From Blastocatellia bacterium (GTDB taxonomy: Bacteria > Acidobacteriota > Blastocatellia > Pyrinomonadales > Pyrinomonadaceae), in assembly GCA_013695195.1 (NCBI GenBank), contig JACDAY010000100.1, positions 1-21,126 on the forward strand: a stretch of DNA of 21,126 nt, written 5' to 3'. Shown here in pieces: positions 13,595 through 21,115 of this stretch. The notes beneath the pieces are model-generated. The model saw only the letters and a program-made list of their open reading frames with translations. It was not told the origin of the DNA and did no database searches. The first letter of the stretch is position 1, and each line of letters opens with the position of its first letter. The position numbers and the translations under genes are program-made.

Positions 13595-14131
13595 TTACAT
13601 CGTGGGAGTGTACGGTCTTCCGTAAATTTCCTGATATATCCATCCCAAAACTCGGGCTTCGGCGGTGCAGAGAGCTTCGAGCCAGCAGCTTGTTAAATAA
13701 AGCCTTTTTTCGGCTTTTGTTGTCAGTTTTTCAGCTTTTTCAAGCGCGGATTTTTCCGGGCGGTCGTTGAGTTTATAAGCTTCGGAAATCTCGGTTTTAG
13801 TTCCGCTTGCCTCATGAAGAGCGTTTAGAACGTCACCGAGCCACAATCCCAAAAGAGGTTCCGAATCATTTTCCTGCAGCGCCTGAAAAACACCGATTGC
13901 AAAGCGGGCTTCGGCATTTTCAAAAGGATAAACGCCGATTCCATTGGCTGCATCGTCCGCCTGCTTCCACTGAAAAAGCTCTTCCGTATGAGCGTGCCGT
14001 ATACGCGCGGTGCGCTCGTCGTAATTCAAAAACCATTCGACAAGATCGGCAAGCGCGTTTGTCTCGAGACCGCCTTGGGGAGTTTTTCGGAGTTTGGGGG
14101 GTTGTGTGTTTTGTTGTTTTGCTTCAGCCAT
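13595..14131 (-). CDS. Hypothetical protein, unrecognised
   Basis: A 178-aa soluble protein with no family that I can name. The first 20 residues are polar and Pro/Lys-rich (KQQNTQPPKLRKTPQGG) and probably disordered. The rest is predicted mostly helical, with conserved-looking aromatic and acidic patches (ADLVEWFLNYDERTARI, RFAIGVFQALQEND, LLGLWLGDVLNALHEA) and an end with two cysteines (SCWLEALCTAEARVLGWIYQEIYG). There is no signal peptide, membrane helix or metal motif. The start ATG 14131 has only a weak GAG upstream. Amino-acid composition is normal and the frame is long, so I consider it real. It is divergent from the channel-like fragment at 14233. Confidence 0.75.
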   Translation of the reverse strand: MAEAKQQNTQPPKLRKTPQGGLETNALADLVEWFLNYDERTARIRHAHTEELFQWKQADDAANGIGVYPFENAEARFAIGVFQALQENDSEPLLGLWLGDVLNALHEASGTKTEISEAYKLNDRPEKSALEKAEKLTTKAEKRLYLTSCWLEALCTAEARVLGWIYQEIYGRPYTPTM

Positions 14132-14187
14132 CTATTAGCTCATTATGATGTTCACACCAAGTTTCATTATTCCATTCTCGCATCGCT

Positions 14188-14217
14188 TTTACAATTATCT
14201 CTCAGCCTGCATATAAT
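14188..14217 (+). promoter_or_regulatory. Promoter-like element before the channel-like fragment
   Basis: TTTACA (14188-14193), an 18-bp spacer, then a perfect TATAAT (14212-14217), 16 bp before ATG 14233. It may survive from the time the downstream gene was intact. Confidence 0.45.
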
Positions 14218-14232
14218 CACTGCATATATATA

Positions 14233-14430
14233 ATGGAGCAGCAATTACTGGATCAAAATTTATCTAGTCCTGAGAATACCGAAACTGAAACCCGCGATCT
14301 TGGATTCGGCGCGGTCGTTACACGCGCCAGCCGGCAGCGTCTTTTAAATCACATCCCGTCGGCATTGTCCCGAATCTGCTCGTTACGATTCGATATTCGT
14401 AAGCTTTCAGTGATTGAAAAGGTCTTTTAA
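14233..14430 (+). pseudogene. Remnant resembling the N-terminus of a KirBac-type inward-rectifier K+ channel
   Basis: A 65-codon ORF whose residues 20-40 read TRDLGFGAVVTRASRQRLLNH. Bacterial inward-rectifier potassium channels typically carry DLGFG-x-x-V-x-x-x-S-x-x-RLLN followed by DGSFNV in their cytoplasmic N-terminus. Here the match stops after RLLN: the next codons give an unrelated SALSRICSLRFDIRKL and a stop. No pore (TVGYG) or membrane helix follows in any frame before the next gene at 14523. I read it as the 5' end of a deleted channel gene with its promoter left behind. A chance small ORF cannot be excluded, because the identification rests on about 20 residues recalled from the family. 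Confidence 0.35.
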
Positions 14431-14453
14431 ACAGGCCGAGTACACGCAAAACT

Positions 14454-14482
14454 TTGACAAAATCGCCGGGGCTGTTTGATAC
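14454..14482 (+). promoter_or_regulatory. Sigma-70 promoter of the TM2-ribE unit
   Basis: TTGACA (14454-14459), a 17-bp spacer, then TGATAC (14477-14482). The -35 and the spacing are perfect. It lies 40 bp before ATG 14523 and probably drives the zinc-ribbon/TM2 gene together with riboflavin synthase. Confidence 0.65.
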
Positions 14483-14522
14483 TTGATTCTCTTACTTTGT
14501 TTGCGCAGTGAATTGGATTTTT

Positions 14523-14921
14523 ATGGCCACGAAATATGTTATTTGTCCCGGATGCTCTTCACAAAACACAAGTCTCAGCACGAGGTGCATGAACTGCGGG
14601 ACGATGCTGCCGATTGGCCCGATGCCGATGCAGCACATGCCGAATTACGGCGGGCAGACAAAGCCTGCGGGCTCTGAAAAAAAGCTTGCCGCCGGACTTT
14701 GCGGTATCTTGTTGGGCGGCCTCGGCGTTCACAAATTCATCCTCGGCTATAATACCGAAGGAGTTATCATGCTCGTTACATATTTGGCGGGCTTTCTGCT
14801 GTGCGGTATTCCGTCGCTCGTCGTAACGGTGATCGGTATCATCGAGGGCATCATGTACCTGATGAAAACCGACGAGGAATTTGTCTCTACCTACATAGTA
14901 AACAAAAAGCCCTGGTTCTAG
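14523..14921 (+). CDS. Zinc-ribbon plus TM2-domain membrane protein
   Basis: A 132-aa protein in two parts. Residues 1-30 form a small zinc ribbon with two Cys pairs, CPGC (C8, C11) and CMNC (C22, C25). A Met/Pro/Gly-rich linker (29-50) leads to a TM2 domain (52-115): KKLAAGLCGILLGGLGVHKFILGYNTEG and a second helix pair ending GIIEGIMYL. TM2 proteins have two membrane helices joined by a short turn, and their function in bacteria is not established. ATG 14523 is preferred over the in-frame GTG 14508 because it begins directly at the ribbon and has GGA 5-6 nt upstream, although both are possible. It is 12 bp upstream of riboflavin synthase and shares its promoter, probably an incidental operon. 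Confidence 0.9.
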   Translation: MATKYVICPGCSSQNTSLSTRCMNCGTMLPIGPMPMQHMPNYGGQTKPAGSEKKLAAGLCGILLGGLGVHKFILGYNTEGVIMLVTYLAGFLLCGIPSLVVTVIGIIEGIMYLMKTDEEFVSTYIVNKKPWF

Positions 14922-14933
14922 ACATCAATATAA

Positions 14934-15545
14934 GTGTTCACTGGCATCATCGAAGAACTCGGCAGCGTTCACTCGCTTGAAAAAAATGGCAGTGGAGTAC
15001 GGATCGAGATCGCGGCATCGGTCGTAACCGCCGACTCAAAAGATGGCGATTCGATCTCTGTCAACGGCGTTTGCCTGACGGCTCTGGACGTAACCGTGAA
15101 TTCCTTTTCGGCTGATGTTTCGCAGGAAACGCTTGATCGCTCCACTTTGGGAAACTTAAAAATCGATTCTCCGGTGAATCTGGAACGGGCTGTTACGCCG
15201 TCGACGCGTCTTGGCGGCCATATCGTTCAGGGGCATGTAGACGGACGCGGGAAATTTAGTTCGGCGTTTGAGAATGGCGGTTTTTGGACAGTGCGTGTCT
15301 GTTTTCCCGAAGACCTGGCACAGTATCTGGTTTATAAAGGATCTGTGTCTGTAGAAGGAATCAGCCTCACAATCGCAAATCTGACGGACGAATATTTCGA
15401 GATCGCAGTCATTCCCAAAACCTGGGAATTAACCAATTTATCCAACCTGAAACCCGGTGACGAAGTAAATCTCGAAGCTGATATCATTGCAAAATATGTC
15501 GAGCGAATAATGCGCGAAAGAGCGGGTGCAAGCAACCCTTCCTGA
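14934..15545 (+). CDS. ribE: Riboflavin synthase alpha chain
   Basis: A 203-aa enzyme that converts two 6,7-dimethyl-8-ribityllumazine molecules into riboflavin plus the pyrimidinedione precursor. Two homologous lumazine-binding repeats are visible. The first starts MFTGIIEELG and carries GDSISVNGVCLTA (38-50) and SADVSQETL (59-67). The second has VNLERAVTPSTRLGGHIVQGHVDG (81-104) and KGSVSVEGISLTIA (135-148). Length matches the family (about 200-215). The start is GTG 14934, because MFTGI is the invariant N-terminus; no Shine-Dalgarno is visible, so it may be translated by coupling to the upstream TM2 gene 12 bp away. No FMN riboswitch is seen upstream. The other rib genes are not in the window. 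A bidirectional terminator lies 140 bp downstream. Confidence 0.96.
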   Translation: MFTGIIEELGSVHSLEKNGSGVRIEIAASVVTADSKDGDSISVNGVCLTALDVTVNSFSADVSQETLDRSTLGNLKIDSPVNLERAVTPSTRLGGHIVQGHVDGRGKFSSAFENGGFWTVRVCFPEDLAQYLVYKGSVSVEGISLTIANLTDEYFEIAVIPKTWELTNLSNLKPGDEVNLEADIIAKYVERIMRERAGASNPS

Positions 15546-15684
15546 CTGTAAATTAATTTCCGATTACGAAAACAACTTGATTTTATTTCATGCTAAATTC
15601 ATAAATTCAACTCAATTTACTCACAGTCCGGAAGGGCGGCTTTGCCCCCGCTCTTTTAAAATGGAAATCCTTAATTTTAACAAT
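15546..15684. other. Spacer between ribE and the terminator
   Basis: 139 bp, AT-rich, without a gene. It holds a GC-rich segment (15628-15654) of the form GTCCGGAAGGGCGGC...GCCCCCGCTC, with partial self-complementarity (GGGC/GCCC). This could be a fragment of a dispersed palindromic repeat; it is not strong enough to name. Confidence 0.3.
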
Positions 15685-15717
15685 AAAAAAGACGGCCCCG
15701 TCGTAGCCGTCTTTTTT
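15685..15717. terminator. Bidirectional rho-independent terminator between ribE and pilC
   Basis: AAAAAAGACGGC (15685-15696) pairs perfectly with GCCGTCTTTTTT (15706-15717) around a 9-nt loop. A-run and T-run flank the GC stem on both sides, so it ends transcription of ribE on the plus strand and of the pil operon on the minus strand. Confidence 0.9.
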
Positions 15718-15736
15718 ATCAATGTTCAGCCTATAA

Positions 15737-16972
15737 CTATTTTGTCGGCCCGCCGGCGAGTTTGCCGATGAGCGAGAATAGCGGAAGATACATGGAAATT
15801 ACTATGGATCCGATCGTGACGCCGAGGAAAGCTATCAATACGGGTTCGATCAGAGCGAGCAGATCCGCGATGGCGGTATCGACCTCTTCCTCATAAAAAT
15901 CGGCGATCTTACCCAGCATAGCATCGAGAGCGCCGGTCTGTTCACCGACGCCGATCATTTGCGAAACCATGTGTGGAAAGACCTTTGTCGCCTTTAACGG
16001 CTCGACAAAGTTTTCACCGCGCTCGACTCCGGCACGCACCTTTTGGATCGCATCTTCAATCACCACATTACCGGCGGTTTTAGATGTAATATCTAGAGAC
16101 TGAAGGATCGGCACGCCTGAAGAAAGCAGTGTGGAAAGAATTCTTGAAAAACGTGCAACCGCGATCTTGCGAAGTATACTGCCGAAGATCGGAAGCTTTA
16201 ACAGTATGGTATCGATATTCCATCGGCCGCTTTTCGTTTTGTAATAGTAACTGGTAGCGACACCAGCGCCTATTAAACCCACCAGCAGTCCCAGCCCGCC
16301 CCATCCGGCGAGAAAGTTGCTGATTCCCATAACGATTCTGGTCGGAAGAGGAAGCAATTCCCCCGGCCCGAGAAGCCCTATAAATATCTGTTCGAACTGC
16401 GGTATAACGACAACCATGATGACCGCGACTGCGCCGATAGCTACAAGGATGACCGCAGCCGGGTAGATCGAAGCAGAAACGATGCTGCGTTTTAGTTTTA
16501 CGACTTTTTCGATTAAAGTTGCCAGACGCTGCAGGATCAGATCCAGCACACCGCCCGTTTCGCCTGCTTCGACCATATGCGAATAAAGCGAATCAAAAAC
16601 TTTCGGGTGTTTTTCGAGTGCTGCGTATAGAGTTGCACCTTCTTCGACATTCTGCCGCACCTGGCGCAGCACGTCCTTGAAAAATGTGTTCTGCTGCTGT
16701 TCGGCTAGAATGTCCAAACACTGCACAAGCGGCAAACCGGCGTCTATCATAACCGAGAATTGACGCGTGAATACGGCCAGTTCCTTGGCGCCGACTTTTT
16801 TCCGCCTGCCAAGTTTCGGGATCGATACGACGCGGCCCTTTTCCGTGGCCTGCGTCATTATGATCTGCTCGCGGCGAAGGAGCGCGCGAAGCTCGTCCTG
16901 ACTTGCAGCGTCTTTTTCGCCGGCAACCATCTCATTTAAGCGATTTCTTCCTTTGAACGCGTATGTTGGCAT
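15737..16972 (-). CDS. pilC: Type IV pilus inner-membrane platform protein PilC
   Basis: A 411-aa polytopic protein of the PilC/GspF family, which sits in the inner membrane and couples the ATPases PilB and PilT to pilin movement. An N-terminal cytoplasmic segment (MPTYAFKGRNRLNE, 1-65) is followed by two copies of the GspF domain. The first has FTRQFSVMIDAGLPLVQCLDIL (68-89) and MVEAGETGG. The second has RFSRILSTLLSSGVPILQSLDI and MIGVGEQTGALDAML. Membrane helices lie near 165-195, 215-240 and 375-400. Length and motif order are normal. It is the last gene of the pil operon, 68 bp after pilT, and is followed by the bidirectional terminator. ATG 16972 has GGAG about 11 nt upstream and a closer GAG. 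Confidence 0.96.
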   Translation of the reverse strand: MPTYAFKGRNRLNEMVAGEKDAASQDELRALLRREQIIMTQATEKGRVVSIPKLGRRKKVGAKELAVFTRQFSVMIDAGLPLVQCLDILAEQQQNTFFKDVLRQVRQNVEEGATLYAALEKHPKVFDSLYSHMVEAGETGGVLDLILQRLATLIEKVVKLKRSIVSASIYPAAVILVAIGAVAVIMVVVIPQFEQIFIGLLGPGELLPLPTRIVMGISNFLAGWGGLGLLVGLIGAGVATSYYYKTKSGRWNIDTILLKLPIFGSILRKIAVARFSRILSTLLSSGVPILQSLDITSKTAGNVVIEDAIQKVRAGVERGENFVEPLKATKVFPHMVSQMIGVGEQTGALDAMLGKIADFYEEEVDTAIADLLALIEPVLIAFLGVTIGSIVISMYLPLFSLIGKLAGGPTK

Positions 16973-17040
16973 TTTACTCTAACTCCTCTCTGATTGTACC
17001 GCCGGCGTCATGGCATTTTCCCGTCGCGGCGGCCGTACAT

Positions 17041-18252
17041 TTATTTAACTGAAGGGCGTTCCCCGATAGGCCGGCCCTGTGCGTAGGGGCTTGCGTGGTT
17101 TCCCGGCGAAACATTCGGTTTTGCCTGGCCGGTGTAGGATTGGTTAAGTCCTGAACCGCGTTCGATCAACTCCTTGAGCTCGTCAACATTAGACGAACGC
17201 TGGATAGCGGTGTCGAGCGTTATCACGCGTTTGTGATGAAGTGTCGCAAGCGCCTGATTAAAGGTCTGCATGCCGAATTTGTCCTGGCCCGTCTGCATCA
17301 TCGAATAAATCTGGTGAATTTTATCTTCGCGGATGAGATTGCGGATAGCCGCGTTCGGCACCAGAATTTCGAGAGCCATCGCGCGGCCGTCGCCGGAAGC
17401 TTTCGGGAGCAGTGCCTGGCAAAGAATTCCTTCCAAAACAAGCGAAAGCTGTGTGCGTATCTGCGCCTGCTGCCCTGCCGGGAAAACATCGATAATGCGG
17501 TTGATGGTCGAGTAGGCAGAATTCGTGTGAAGCGTGGCAAAAGTCAGGTGTCCCGTTTCGGCAATACGCAAAGCCATCTCGATCGTTTCCAGATCACGCA
17601 TTTCACCGACAAGCACAACATCCGGATCCTGCCTGAGCGCCGTTCGGAGAGCCGATCCGAAAGAATGCGTATCCGCAGCAACCTCGCGTTGATTGACAAC
17701 ACAGTTTTTATGATTGTGCAGGAACTCGATCGGGTCTTCGATAGTCAAAATATGCTCATGTCGCTCAACGTTGATCTTATCGACCATCGCAGCCAGCGTC
17801 GTCGATTTACCCGAGCCGGTCGGGCCGGTTACAAGCACCAGGCCACGCGGCTTGTCACACATGGTTGACACAACTTTAGGAAGTCCCAGGGCGTCGAAGC
17901 TTCTGATTTCGTATGGAATCGCGCGAAAAACGGCGCCGACCGCGCCTTTCTGATTGAAAAGATTGGCCCGAAAACGTGACATTCCTTTCAATCCGAATGA
18001 AAAATCGAGCTCCAGATTTTCCTCGAAGCGGTGCTTTTGGGCATCGGTCAACACCGAGTAAGCAAGCCTTTTGGTGTCCGCCGGCGTCATGGAGCCAAAA
18101 CCCGAAAGCTGCGACAGGTGTCCGTGCACGCGCACCTGAGGTGGCGAGTTGGTCGTAATGTGAAGGTCGGAACCGCCCGCATCCGTCATTTTTCTAAGGA
18201 GTTCGGGAAGCGTGATTTGCGATTCGCCAGTGGTTTGTTCTTCTAGGCTCAT
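17041..18252 (-). CDS. pilT: Type IV pilus retraction ATPase PilT
   Basis: A 403-aa hexameric ATPase that powers pilus retraction (twitching). An N-terminal PAS-like domain containing GGSDLHITTNSPPQVRVHG (26-44) precedes the ATPase core: Walker A GPTGSGKS (143-150), Asp box TIEDPIEF (170-177), Walker B DPDVVLVGEMRDLET (210-224) and the His box ETGHLTFATLHTNSA (232-246). After about residue 350 there is a longer tail than in typical PilT (about 345 aa): a helix EELKELIERGSG and then a disordered Gly/Pro/Ser segment (SPGNHASPYAQGRP). ATG 18252 has a distant GGAG. It lies 60 bp after the unknown secreted-protein gene, and that gap carries a strong hairpin. Co-directional with pilB and pilC. Confidence 0.96.
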   Translation of the reverse strand: MSLEEQTTGESQITLPELLRKMTDAGGSDLHITTNSPPQVRVHGHLSQLSGFGSMTPADTKRLAYSVLTDAQKHRFEENLELDFSFGLKGMSRFRANLFNQKGAVGAVFRAIPYEIRSFDALGLPKVVSTMCDKPRGLVLVTGPTGSGKSTTLAAMVDKINVERHEHILTIEDPIEFLHNHKNCVVNQREVAADTHSFGSALRTALRQDPDVVLVGEMRDLETIEMALRIAETGHLTFATLHTNSAYSTINRIIDVFPAGQQAQIRTQLSLVLEGILCQALLPKASGDGRAMALEILVPNAAIRNLIREDKIHQIYSMMQTGQDKFGMQTFNQALATLHHKRVITLDTAIQRSSNVDELKELIERGSGLNQSYTGQAKPNVSPGNHASPYAQGRPIGERPSVK

Positions 18253-18268
18253 AAGGTTGGTAAACTCC

Positions 18269-18295
18269 CGGAGCTGCGCATATTACGCAGCTCCG
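18269..18295. repeat. Perfect hairpin between the unknown gene and pilT
   Basis: A 10-bp stem (CGGAGCTGCG, 18269-18278, with 18286-18295) and a 7-nt loop. On the minus strand no T-run follows, so full termination is unlikely. It may be a processing or stabilising stem that separates pilB and its neighbour from pilT-pilC in the operon message. Confidence 0.6.
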
Positions 18296-18312
18296 AATAA
18301 GTATTGTTTTAA

Positions 18313-19119
18313 CTATTCTCTAATCGAAGCCTGCTGAAACGGGCGAGGACGTTTTTGCAGGGAAAAGATCACCTTTTCGGACTCTTCCGCGATCTTCTCA
18401 GCCGCATCCGTCTGAGAATTCGTAGCCACGCTGTAAATTCGTCCATCGACCTCGGTGAAATAGAACATTCGCGATTGGACACGGCCGCCATTGCCTTGAG
18501 ACTGGGCGACGACTACAAAAACCGTCTTGCCGCCGATGTCTTTCTGGTAATCGTTAACGACCCAGCCATTCTCGCGCACCATCCGGTTTATCACTTCACG
18601 CCGGAGCGAAGTCGTGGGAATGCCGCCGACCGTACGGTTGCGCCCAATATTAACGCTTTCACCGGTTGCAGGCCCGACGATTGAGATCGCCGCAGAGCCG
18701 ACTTCCGAACCGCTTCCGTTATCGACGCGAAATTGAAGCTCGCTGCCGGACGATTGCCCGCGCCGCCAGCCTTTCGGAGCTGTTTCGCCCGAAGGAAGCA
18801 ATGCTGAAGCTTGATCTGCAACCGACCTCATTTTCGGCGGCGGCGGGATCGGATTTGTGTTTTGCGGGCCGGCTACGCGCGCCAGCCTCATTTGTCGAAG
18901 CCGGATAGCACGGCGCCGGGCCTGAAGTGCTTTTCTTCGCCTTTGCTGTGCCCGGTATTGGCGCCACCAGCGTTTAGAATACTTTTTGTATTTCTTTTGG
19001 GTCTTTTTATATCTTTTTGCTTTTCGCGGACCTGCTTCGGCATAATCCGTCGCCAACGGAATGATCGTGCCGATGCCGATCAACAAAGCTAACGATAATG
19101 CAATTGCCCTAATTACCAT
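18313..19119 (-). CDS. Unknown exported protein with strongly basic region, inside the pil operon
   Basis: A 268-aa protein that I do not recognise. Residues 1-29 are a signal peptide (cleavage near AEA-G). Residues 32-81 are exceptionally basic and aromatic (KRYKKTQKKYKKYSKRWWRQYR, then RRRKALQARRRAIRLRQ), suggesting contact with DNA, peptidoglycan or acidic lipids. A Pro-rich linker (88-97) follows, then a ~160-residue domain (105-255) ending FYFTEVDGRIYSVATNSQ and a helix EKIAEESEKVIFSL, with PsbP-like character. It starts 16 bp after pilB with GGAGG 4 nt before ATG 19119, so it is cotranscribed with pilB and precedes pilT. Position argues for a pilus-related periplasmic role; this is inference. 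No standard pil gene of this type is known to me. Confidence 0.85.
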   Translation of the reverse strand: MVIRAIALSLALLIGIGTIIPLATDYAEAGPRKAKRYKKTQKKYKKYSKRWWRQYRAQQRRRKALQARRRAIRLRQMRLARVAGPQNTNPIPPPPKMRSVADQASALLPSGETAPKGWRRGQSSGSELQFRVDNGSGSEVGSAAISIVGPATGESVNIGRNRTVGGIPTTSLRREVINRMVRENGWVVNDYQKDIGGKTVFVVVAQSQGNGGRVQSRMFYFTEVDGRIYSVATNSQTDAAEKIAEESEKVIFSLQKRPRPFQQASIRE

Positions 19120-19135
19120 ATTACCTCCAGATTCT

Positions 19136-20977
19136 TTACAGAACCGTTTCCTTTACTACTTCTTCAACTGTCGTAATACCGTCACGCAATTTAGTAAGTC
19201 CTGACTGACGCAGGGTTATCATTCCCAGCTCGATCGCTTTTCGCCTAAGCTCGATCGCGCTCGCTCCGATGATGATCAACTCCCGCAACTCATCGGTTAT
19301 CTCCATAACTTCATACAAACCGACCCGCCCTTTGAAACCGGTGTTGAGGCATATTTCACACCCTTTGCCTTTGTATGTCTTGATTTTTGCGGCTTCCTCG
19401 GCGGAGAATCCGATCTCGACAAGCCCTTCGACCGGAAAATGAACTTCTTCCTTACAATCCACGCAGATGCGGCGAATAAGCCTTTGCGCCTGAATAATAT
19501 TTACGCTGGTCGCGACCAGAAATGGCTCGATGCCCATGTTTACCAGTCGGGAAATCGTTGAGGGTGCATCGTTCGTGTGCAGAGTTGACAAGACAAGATG
19601 GCCTGTTAACGCTGCCTTGATCGCAATCTCGGCAGTTTCAAAATCGCGGATCTCACCGACAAGAATAATGTTTGGATCTTGACGCAAAAACGAGCGGAGA
19701 GCGGCGGCAAAGTTCAAACCGATCTGCTCCTTCATCTGCACCTGATTAATGCCTTCAAGATTGAATTCGACCGGATCTTCGGCGGTCATAATATTCGTTT
19801 CGGGCGTGTTCAGCGTCTGAAGTGCAGAATACAAAGTGTTTGTTTTACCGGAACCTGTAGGGCCGGTAACCAGGACCATGCCGTAGGGATTCGAGATATT
19901 TCTCTGGAACATCTCCAGGCTTTCCGGCTCGAACCCGAGTTTGGACATATCGAGCATCAGTTTGTCCTTGTCGAGGAGCCGCAGCACGACCTTTTCGCCA
20001 AAAAGTGTAGGCAATGTCGAAACACGAAAGTCCAATTCACGGGAACGCGCGTCGATCTTAACTTTAATTTTGATGCGTCCGTCCTGAGGCAGCCGCTTTT
20101 CGGAAATGTCGAGCTTGGCCATGATCTTCAGCCGGGAAATAAGCGGGTCGCGCATTTTCATCGGCGGATGCATAACGTCATACAGGACGCCGTCAATTCG
20201 GAATCTTATGCGAAAATCCTTTTCATAAGGCTCGACGTGAATATCGGATGCGCCGCGCCGCAGCGAATCGACCATCAGCACGTTTACCAGCCGAACAACC
20301 GGAGCGTCTTCGCTGGCTCTGGCCAGTGTCGCAAGATCGATCTCCTCATTATCCTGAACAACCTCAAATTCCTCGGTCTCCTGGCTTTCAAAGTCGAAAC
20401 TGCCGAGAGAAACATCCAGATCGGCGGCGGAAAGCTTTTGCGGACCCTTCGCGCCTTTCGATCCATTTTTCGAATGGCCGTTCTTTCCGTTTCTAGAGCC
20501 GGCTTTCTCAGTCTCAAAAGCAATGGCTGCGTCAAATATATCTATCTGGTTAGAGCCGCCGTAGTATTTCCCGACCGACATTTGAATCGAAGCTTCGGAC
20601 GCTATTACCGGCTGAACATTAAATCCGGTCATGAATTTAATGTCATCCATCGCAAAAACATTTGTCGGATCGGCCATCGCCAGAGTCAAAGTAGCGCCGA
20701 CTTTGGAAACCGGTAATACCGTATACTTCAAAGCCACTTCCTGCGAAATAAGCTTGATTACGGCATCTTCTATCTGAAACAGATCGAGGTTGATCGACGG
20801 AACTCCGTATTGACGCGATAAAATCGCGGTTATCACGTCGTCAGAAATAATCCCGAGCTTTACGAGATTAGCTCCGAGGCGTCCGCCGCTTGTTCGTTGA
20901 TACTCAAGGGCCTCACGCAATTGCTGCGGAGTTACCAAATTTTCACGAACAAGTATTTCCCCAAGTTTCGATGACAT
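19136..20977 (-). CDS. pilB: Type IV pilus extension ATPase PilB
   Basis: A 613-aa ATPase that drives pilus assembly. The N-terminal MshEN domain (1-140, from GEILVRENLVTPQQL to IASEASIQMSVGKYYGG) is of the type that binds c-di-GMP in some PilB/MshE proteins. A Gly/Lys/Ser linker (158-182) follows, then the ATPase core: Walker A GPTGSGKT (372-379), Asp box AEDPVEF (399-405), Walker B RQDPNIILVGEIRD (432-445) and the His box TGHLVLSTLHTND (458-470). The C-terminal zinc site uses CVDC (C505, C508) and CEIC (C540, C543). Length is slightly above the typical 570. ATG 20977 has only weak AAGAAA upstream. It is the first gene of pilB-unknown-pilT-pilC, behind a strong promoter at 21087-21115. Confidence 0.97.
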   Translation of the reverse strand: MSSKLGEILVRENLVTPQQLREALEYQRTSGGRLGANLVKLGIISDDVITAILSRQYGVPSINLDLFQIEDAVIKLISQEVALKYTVLPVSKVGATLTLAMADPTNVFAMDDIKFMTGFNVQPVIASEASIQMSVGKYYGGSNQIDIFDAAIAFETEKAGSRNGKNGHSKNGSKGAKGPQKLSAADLDVSLGSFDFESQETEEFEVVQDNEEIDLATLARASEDAPVVRLVNVLMVDSLRRGASDIHVEPYEKDFRIRFRIDGVLYDVMHPPMKMRDPLISRLKIMAKLDISEKRLPQDGRIKIKVKIDARSRELDFRVSTLPTLFGEKVVLRLLDKDKLMLDMSKLGFEPESLEMFQRNISNPYGMVLVTGPTGSGKTNTLYSALQTLNTPETNIMTAEDPVEFNLEGINQVQMKEQIGLNFAAALRSFLRQDPNIILVGEIRDFETAEIAIKAALTGHLVLSTLHTNDAPSTISRLVNMGIEPFLVATSVNIIQAQRLIRRICVDCKEEVHFPVEGLVEIGFSAEEAAKIKTYKGKGCEICLNTGFKGRVGLYEVMEITDELRELIIIGASAIELRRKAIELGMITLRQSGLTKLRDGITTVEEVVKETVL

Positions 20978-21086
20978 TGATTTCTTGTTTCCAGTTATTT
21001 GAGCCCGGTAAAGGCAAAGCTGAAGAGTCTAAGAGTAACTTTGAGAGGTAAAAGAAGCCGACGATGATAAACGCCGTTCAAAAGCA

Positions 21087-21115
21087 ATGATAGAGATTTA
21101 CCGCCGATGTGTCAA
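21087..21115 (-). promoter_or_regulatory. Sigma-70 promoter of the pil operon
   Basis: On the minus strand TTGACA (21110-21115), a 17-bp spacer, then TATCAT (21087-21092). The -35 is perfect and the -10 matches 5 of 6. A leader of about 100 nt separates the predicted start from ATG 20977. No sigma-54 site (GG-N10-GC) is apparent, unlike the pilin promoters of some bacteria. Confidence 0.75.

Noticed and set aside
13540..13770. Plus-strand ORF of 76 codons overlapping the end of the 178-aa gene
   Set aside because: It has no ribosome site or protein-like pattern and mostly lies opposite a better-supported gene.
14934..14936. FMN riboswitch upstream of riboflavin synthase
   Set aside because: Only 12 bp separate the preceding gene from ribE, and no conserved RFN-like sequence is seen upstream of the TM2 gene.
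17233..17868. Antisense ORF of 211 codons across pilT
   Set aside because: It lies wholly within the PilT ATPase core on the opposite strand, with no ribosome site or protein features.
19679..20716. Antisense ORF of 345 codons across pilB
   Set aside because: It is opposite a certain PilB coding region. The product is rich in His/Arg/Asn with no domain, typical of a shadow frame.
20978..21086. c-di-GMP riboswitch in the pil operon leader
   Set aside because: The ~100-nt leader is long enough to consider one, but I cannot see the conserved GEMM sequence blocks or a matching fold by eye.
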